Made by a program: the position numbers and the translations under genes. This document shows, in pieces, positions 59,154-64,000 of a stretch of DNA of 64,000 bases; position 1 is the stretch's first letter, and every line of letters begins with the position of its first letter. Below the pieces are notes generated by a model. It was given only the letters and a program-made list of their open reading frames with translations. It made no database searches and had not been told where the DNA came from. The DNA is from Geochorda sp036562495 (GTDB lineage Bacteria > Bacillota > Limnochordia > Limnochordales > Geochordaceae), in assembly GCA_036562495.1 (NCBI GenBank), contig DATCKA010000130.1:7162-71161 (forward strand), read 5' to 3'.

Positions 59154-61106
59154 ATGGCACAACTCGGCTGGCTGGTACCGCTCTTGCCCGCCCTCAGCGC
59201 GCTGGTGCTGGCCTTCTGGGGCAAGCGACTGGCGCGACAGGGGGACTGGCTGGGCACGGGGGCCATCGCGGCGTCCTGGCTCCTCTCCCTGGGGATCCTG
59301 GCCGATGTGATGGTCAACGGCTCGACGTCGGCCCTCCGCTTCGAGTGGGCCCGCTTCGCCGCGGCCCCCGGGCAGGCCATCCAGAGCCTGGGCCTGGGGC
59401 TGCAGGTCGATGCGCTGGCCGCCGTCATGCTGGTGGTGGTGACGTCGGTCAGCCTGGCGGTGCACGTCTTCTCCATGGGCTACATGGAGGGCGACGCCCG
59501 CTACAAGCGCTACTACACCATGCTCTCCTTCTTCACGTTCTCCATGCTGGGGCTGGTGCTGGCCGACAACCTGCTGCTCCTGTTCATCTTCTGGGAGCTG
59601 GTGGGGCTGGCATCCTACGCCCTGATCGGCCACTACTACGAGCGACCCGAGGCCCGCTACGCCTCCATGAAGGCCTTCCTGACGACCCGGGTCGGCGACG
59701 TGGCCATGTTCGTCGGCATCCTGCTCCTCTTCCGTGAGCTGGGCACCTTCCGCTTCGCGGAGATCGTCGAGGCCATCGAGCACGGCGCGGTGGCGCCCCA
59801 TGTGCTGACGCTGGCGGCCGTGCTCCTCTTCGGCGGCGCGGTGGGCAAGTCGGCGCAGCTGCCGCTCCACGTCTGGCTGCCCGACGCCATGGCCGGCCCG
59901 ACGCCCGTCAGCGCCCTCATCCACGCGGCCACCATGGTGGCGGCGGGCGTCTACCTGGTGGCGCGAGCCTACGGCATCTTCGCCCCGTCGGCCGACGCCA
60001 TGCAGGTGGTGGCCTGGATCGGCGGCCTGACGGCCATCTTCGCGGCCACCATCGCGCTGGTGCGCGAGGACATCAAGCAGGTGCTGGCCTACTCCACCGT
60101 GAGCCAGCTCGGCTACATGATGATGGGTCTTGGGCTCGGGGCCTACACGGCGGGCTTCTTCCACCTGACGACGCACGCCTTCTTCAAGGCGTTGCTCTTC
60201 CTGGCCTCGGGTAGCGTCATCCACGCGATGCATCACGTGCAGGACATGCACCGCATGGGCGGGCTGTTGCGCAAGATGCCCGTGACCGGCCTGACCTGGC
60301 TGATAGGGGCGGCGGCCCTGGCGGGCATCCCGCCGTTCGCGGGCTTCTGGAGCAAGGACGAGATCCTGCTGGCCGCCTATCACTCGTCGACGCCGGCCCT
60401 GTACTGGATCGGCACCGTCGCCGCGGTGCTGACGGCCTTCTACGTCACCCGGGCGACCTGGCTGGTCTTCTTCGGGCAGCCCCGGGACCGGCACCTGTAC
60501 GAGCACGCCCACGAGTCGCCGGCGGTCATGACCGGGCCGCTGGTGGCGCTGGCGGTGCCGGCGGCGCTCATCGGCTTCTGGAACTCGCCGCTGTCCGGCT
60601 TCGCCTTCGGGCACCTCATCTTCTTCCACGAGGTGCACGAGGCCGAGCCCAGCATGACGGTGACGGCGCTGGCCATCGGCGGGGCGCTGTTGGGCGTGCT
60701 GGCCGCCCTGGCCATCTACGCCTGGCGGATCGTGCCGGCCGCCACGGTGATCCGGCTGGCCGGCCCCCTCTACACGCTGCTCAAGCGCAAGTACTTCGTC
60801 GATGAGCTGTACCACTGGGTCTTCGTCAGGGGCACGATGGCGCTGGCCAGGCTCTGCGCCTGGCTCGATCAGGTGGTGGTCGACGGGGTGGTCAACGGCG
60901 TGGCCCGCTTCACGCAGGGCCTGGCCGAGGGCAGCCATCTGGTGGATCAGCAAGTCATCGACGGGGCCGTCAACCTGACCGCCTCGGGCACGGTGGCGGC
61001 CGGCAACCAGTTGCGCAGGGCGCAGGTGGGCTACGTCCAGGCTTACGCTCTGACGCTGTTTGCCTCGGTCGTGGTCGGACTCATCATCTTCACGATAGGA
61101 GGCTAA
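59154..61106 (+). CDS. nuoL: NADH-quinone oxidoreductase subunit L
   Basis: Distal antiporter-like proton-pumping subunit with the long lateral helix. The 650-residue product has LLLFIFWELVGLASYALIG, the conserved GKSAQLPLHVWLPDAMAGPTPVSALIHAATMV-type region, and KQVLAYSTVSQLGYMM. The C-terminal part is the lateral helix and last membrane helix, found near residues 560-650. ATG at 59154 follows AAGGGG. Confidence 0.97.
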   Translation: MAQLGWLVPLLPALSALVLAFWGKRLARQGDWLGTGAIAASWLLSLGILADVMVNGSTSALRFEWARFAAAPGQAIQSLGLGLQVDALAAVMLVVVTSVSLAVHVFSMGYMEGDARYKRYYTMLSFFTFSMLGLVLADNLLLLFIFWELVGLASYALIGHYYERPEARYASMKAFLTTRVGDVAMFVGILLLFRELGTFRFAEIVEAIEHGAVAPHVLTLAAVLLFGGAVGKSAQLPLHVWLPDAMAGPTPVSALIHAATMVAAGVYLVARAYGIFAPSADAMQVVAWIGGLTAIFAATIALVREDIKQVLAYSTVSQLGYMMMGLGLGAYTAGFFHLTTHAFFKALLFLASGSVIHAMHHVQDMHRMGGLLRKMPVTGLTWLIGAAALAGIPPFAGFWSKDEILLAAYHSSTPALYWIGTVAAVLTAFYVTRATWLVFFGQPRDRHLYEHAHESPAVMTGPLVALAVPAALIGFWNSPLSGFAFGHLIFFHEVHEAEPSMTVTALAIGGALLGVLAALAIYAWRIVPAATVIRLAGPLYTLLKRKYFVDELYHWVFVRGTMALARLCAWLDQVVVDGVVNGVARFTQGLAEGSHLVDQQVIDGAVNLTASGTVAAGNQLRRAQVGYVQAYALTLFASVVVGLIIFTIGG

Positions 61107-61115
61107 GGCCTCGAC

Positions 61116-62639
61116 ATGCTGAGCTTGCTCATCTTCACGCCCCTCATAGGGTCGCTGGTCATCGCCCTCTTGCCAAGGGAGAACAAGGACCTCCTGCGAC
61201 GGGTGGCCCTGCTCTTCTCCCTGGTGCCGGTGGCGTTGGTGGCCATCATGTGGGCCCGCTACGACACCGCCGCCGAGGGGATGCAGTTCGTCGAGCGGAT
61301 CCCCTGGATCCCGGCCGTGGGCATCCAGTACTTCCTCGGCGTCGACGGCATCAGCTTCCCCATGCTGGCGGTGACGGCCCTCGTCACGACGCTGGCCATC
61401 CTGGCATCCTTCAACATCCAGGAGCGCGTCAAGGAGTTCATGGCCCTGATGCTGCTCCTGGAGACCGGGATGCTGGGCGTCTTCGTGGCGCTGGACTACT
61501 TCCTGTTCTACATCTTCTGGGAAGTCGTGCTGGTGCCGATGTACTTCATCATCGGCATCTGGGGCGGCCCGCGCCGGGAGTACGCGGCCATCAAGTTCTT
61601 CATCTACACGCTGCTGGGCTCCGTCGTGATGCTGGTGGGCATCCTGGCCCTCTACTTCCAGAGCGGGCTCGGCACCTTCGACATGCTGGCCATCGCCGAG
61701 CAGGCGCGGCTCAACCCGACCGCCCAGTACTGGATCTTCCTGCTGCTGTTCTTCGGGTTCGCGGTGAAGGTGCCCATCTTCCCCTTCCACACGTGGCTGC
61801 CTGACGCGCACGTGGAGGCCCCGACGGGCGGCTCCATGCTGCTGGCCGGCGTGCTGCTCAAGATGGGCACGTACGGCTTCTACCGCATCAGCTACCCGAC
61901 GCTGCCCGATGCGGCCAAGGCCTTCGCCATCGTCATGGGCGTGCTGGGCGTCATCAACATCATCTACGGCGCCCTGGTGGCCATGGCCCAGAAGGACTTC
62001 AAGAAGATGGTGGCCTACTCCAGCATCAGCCACATGGGCTTCGTCCTGCTGGGCCTGGCGGCCATGACGCCGATGTCGATGGCGGGCGGGCTCTTCGTCA
62101 TGATCTCGCACGGGCTCATCTCGCCCATGATGTTCTTCTTCGCCGGCACGGTCATCTACGAGCGCACCCACACCCGCATGCTGCCGGAGATGAGCGCCCT
62201 CTTTACCAAGATGCCGGTGGCGGCCACGCTGCTGGCCTTCGCGGCCTTCGCCAACCTGGGGCTGCCGGGGCTGTCGGGGTTCGCGGGTGAATTCTTCACC
62301 CTGACCGGCGCCTTCGAGCCCCTGACGAGCCTGGTGGCGGTGGCCGTCCTGGGCATGGTGCTGACGGCGGCCTACCACCTGATGATGATGCGGCAGATCC
62401 TGATGGGCGACGCCACGGCGGAGGCGGCGGGCCATGCGGCGGCCCACGCCCACGGCCACGGGGCGGCCGGCCATGAGGCCGCAGCGGCGGTGCGCCTGCC
62501 CGACCTCACGCTGCGGGAGGCCATCGTCAGCGCCCCGCTCATGGTCTCCATCGTGCTCTTCGGCGTGGCGCCCTCCCTCCTGCTGCGGATCTTCAACCCC
62601 TCCATCCAGGCCCTCTTGAGCCGCATGGGAGGGCTGTGA
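61116..62639 (+). CDS. nuoM: NADH-quinone oxidoreductase subunit M
   Basis: Antiporter-like proton-pumping subunit. The 507-residue product has FYIFWEVVLVPMYFIIGIWGG, FPFHTWLPDAHVEAPTGGSMLLAG and KKMVAYSSISHMGFVLLG. A His/Ala-rich loop (about residues 440-465, HAAAHAHGHGAAGHEA) near the C terminus is unusual. ATG at 61116 has AGGAGG 13 bases upstream. Confidence 0.97.
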   Translation: MLSLLIFTPLIGSLVIALLPRENKDLLRRVALLFSLVPVALVAIMWARYDTAAEGMQFVERIPWIPAVGIQYFLGVDGISFPMLAVTALVTTLAILASFNIQERVKEFMALMLLLETGMLGVFVALDYFLFYIFWEVVLVPMYFIIGIWGGPRREYAAIKFFIYTLLGSVVMLVGILALYFQSGLGTFDMLAIAEQARLNPTAQYWIFLLLFFGFAVKVPIFPFHTWLPDAHVEAPTGGSMLLAGVLLKMGTYGFYRISYPTLPDAAKAFAIVMGVLGVINIIYGALVAMAQKDFKKMVAYSSISHMGFVLLGLAAMTPMSMAGGLFVMISHGLISPMMFFFAGTVIYERTHTRMLPEMSALFTKMPVAATLLAFAAFANLGLPGLSGFAGEFFTLTGAFEPLTSLVAVAVLGMVLTAAYHLMMMRQILMGDATAEAAGHAAAHAHGHGAAGHEAAAAVRLPDLTLREAIVSAPLMVSIVLFGVAPSLLLRIFNPSIQALLSRMGGL

Positions 62640-62645
62640 GCCGCC

Positions 62646-64000
62646 ATGCAGTGGCAGATGATCCTCCCTGAGATCCTGCTGGCGGCCGGCGGCCTGGCGG
62701 TGGTGGCCGCGGGGGTGATGGGGCGGCGGCGGGAGACACCCGCCGCCCTCGCGGCGGCCACGTTCGTGGCGGCCCTGGTGGCGCTGTGGCCCCTGCGGGG
62801 GATCACCGCCGAGGCCTGGTGGGGCATGCTGGTCGTCGACTCGTTCGCCCTGTTCTTCAAGGCGCTGTTCGCGCTGACGGGGCTTTTGGTGGTGCCGCTG
62901 GCCCACGCCTACGTCGAGCGACGAGGCATCCACGCCGGGGAGTTTTACGCCCTCATCGTCTTCGCCGTGCTGGGCATGTCGATGATGGCCAGCTCCCGGG
63001 ACCTGCTGATGATCTACCTCGGCCTCGAGCTGCTCTCCATCGGCTCCTACGTGCTGGCCGGCATGCTCAAGGACGACGACCGGTCGCTGGAGGCCTCGCT
63101 CAAGTACTTCCTGGTGGGGGCCATGACGTCGGCCCTGCTCCTGTTTGGGCTGTCGCTGGTCTACGGCATCAGCGGCAGCACCCACGTGGAGGCCATCCGC
63201 CGGGCCGTGTCGGCCGGTGACGGCTGGCGGGGCGTGGCCGTGGCCGGCATGTGGTTCATGCTGGCCGGGTTCGGCTTCAAGGTGGCGGCGGTGCCCTTCC
63301 ACATGTGGGCGCCCGACGTCTACCACGGGGCGCCGACGCCCGTGGCCGCCCTGCTCATCGCCGGATCGGAGGCGGCCGCCTTCTCGGCCATCCTGCGGGT
63401 CTTCACCACCGGCTTCGGCCCCCTGGCCAACTACTGGCAGGCCGTCTTCGCGGTGCTGGCCGTGGCCACCATGACCTACGGCAACGCGGCGGCCCTGGTG
63501 CAGACCAGCGCCAAGCGGATGATGGCCTACTCGGCCATCGCCCAGGCGGGCTACGTGCTGGTGGGGCTGGCGGTGGGCACGCCCGAGGGCTTCGGCGCGA
63601 TGCTCTACTACCTGCTGGCCTACCTCTTCATGGTGGTCGGCACGTTCGCGGTCATCGCGTGGCTGTCGCTGGCCAGGCCCGAGGAGATGCTGGACGACTT
63701 CGAGGGGCTGGGGCGCAGCGTGCCGTGGGTGGCGGCCGCGGTGGTCATCTTCATGATCTCGTTCATCGGGATCCCGCCCACCGCGGGCTTCCTCGGCAAG
63801 TTTTACCTGATCCGGGCGGCCGTCAGCGCGGACATGGTCTGGCTGGCCGTGGTGATGGTCGTCAACAGCGCCATCTCGGCCGGCTACTACTACAGCATCG
63901 TGCGGCGCATGTACCTGACCGACCGCTCGGCGACGGTGGCGGCACTGCCGCCCGGCACGTCGCTGGTGGTGGGGCTGGCCGCGGCGGCGACGGTGCTGCT
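62646..64000 (+). CDS. nuoN: NADH-quinone oxidoreductase subunit N (partial, runs off the window)
   Basis: Third antiporter-like subunit; 451 codons are visible and the frame is open to the edge, so the last part is missing. It starts MQWQMILPEILLAAGGLAVV and has LLMIYLGLELLSIGSYVLAG, PFHMWAPDVYHGAPTPVAA and KRMMAYSAIAQAGYVLVGL. ATG at 62646 follows nuoM by six bases. Order and family are clear. Confidence 0.95.
   Translation, partial: MQWQMILPEILLAAGGLAVVAAGVMGRRRETPAALAAATFVAALVALWPLRGITAEAWWGMLVVDSFALFFKALFALTGLLVVPLAHAYVERRGIHAGEFYALIVFAVLGMSMMASSRDLLMIYLGLELLSIGSYVLAGMLKDDDRSLEASLKYFLVGAMTSALLLFGLSLVYGISGSTHVEAIRRAVSAGDGWRGVAVAGMWFMLAGFGFKVAAVPFHMWAPDVYHGAPTPVAALLIAGSEAAAFSAILRVFTTGFGPLANYWQAVFAVLAVATMTYGNAAALVQTSAKRMMAYSAIAQAGYVLVGLAVGTPEGFGAMLYYLLAYLFMVVGTFAVIAWLSLARPEEMLDDFEGLGRSVPWVAAAVVIFMISFIGIPPTAGFLGKFYLIRAAVSADMVWLAVVMVVNSAISAGYYYSIVRRMYLTDRSATVAALPPGTSLVVGLAAAATVL

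Noticed and set aside
59034..63326. Very long open frame on the minus strand across nuoK to nuoN
   Set aside because: It is antisense to five secure nuo genes, is His/Gln/Arg/Gly-rich with no domain, and is the expected result of strong GC bias at third codon positions.
1..64000. CRISPR arrays, insertion sequences, prophage or integrated elements
   Set aside because: No spaced direct repeats, transposase, integrase or phage structural genes were seen; gene order is that of conserved chromosome. The YvlD-like protein belongs to a holin superfamily by name only.

Overview
The window is about 70% GC and reads as core chromosome of a high-GC, endospore-forming, respiring member of the Bacillota (Limnochordia / Symbiobacterium / Thermaerobacter-like by inference; the species cannot be fixed from sequence alone). 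Spore formation is shown by spoIVA, a SpoIIP enzyme, ytfJ (gerW), spoVAC-AD-AE, a SpoVAF/GerA-type protein and the YIEGIA pair. Respiration is shown by an aa3-type oxidase and a complex I operon. GTG and TTG starts are very common, and many genes are coupled by 4-bp GTGA/ATGA overlaps. I found no insertion sequence, prophage, CRISPR array or plasmid gene.

Layout. 1-3517 (minus): cytochrome c oxidase ctaC-ctaD-ctaE plus the start of a further small gene. 3768-10020: a small membrane protein, one SDR dehydrogenase (plus), an EF-G-like GTPase, and an operon of secreted beta-propeller protein, acylphosphatase and family-4 uracil-DNA glycosylase. 10021-10098: tRNA-Pro(GGG) with its own promoter and a bidirectional terminator. 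10207-14881 (minus): hom-thrC-thrB-lysC. 15034-23521 (minus): HU, spoIVA, der, DUF3189, YIEGIA cap subunit, YIEGIA, DUF1614-SpoIIP fusion, ribosomal protein S1. 23784-29553 (minus): plsC, cmk, aroA, tyrA, aroF, aroH and a HutP-family protein, a near-complete branch for prephenate synthesis and oxidation. 29569-35881 (minus): rluB, a TrkH/KtrB potassium channel, ytfJ, scpB, scpA, a site-2 protease, a CCA-type nucleotidyltransferase. 35881-41549 (minus): lysA, spoVAF, a YvlD-like membrane protein, spoVAE-AD-AC, dodecin. 41683-50280 (minus): ymdB, an unknown gene, rny, recX, recA, thpR, a membrane phosphoesterase, cinA. 50328-53919 (minus): an FtsH-like protease, a single-pass membrane protein and rimO. 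54116-64000 (plus): nuoA-B-CD-H-I-J-K-L-M-N, cut off by the window edge inside nuoN.

How it fits together. Many neighbours match Bacillus synteny (HU/spoIVA/der; scpA-scpB-rluB; spoVA-lysA; cinA-recA; rny-ymdB), so most functions are secure. Points that stand out are the DUF1614-SpoIIP fusion, a complex I operon with fused NuoCD and no NuoEFG, two genes whose likely promoters lie upstream of an intrinsic terminator (rny and the 51824-52444 gene), a HutP-family RNA-binding-type protein overlapping chorismate mutase, an ScpA lacking its usual N-terminal signature, and an ExD instead of DxD in the nucleotidyltransferase. No gap between genes exceeds 300 bases; the largest are 23522-23783 (S1 leader), 3518-3767 (ctaC leader/promoter) and 15310-15542 (no recognised element).
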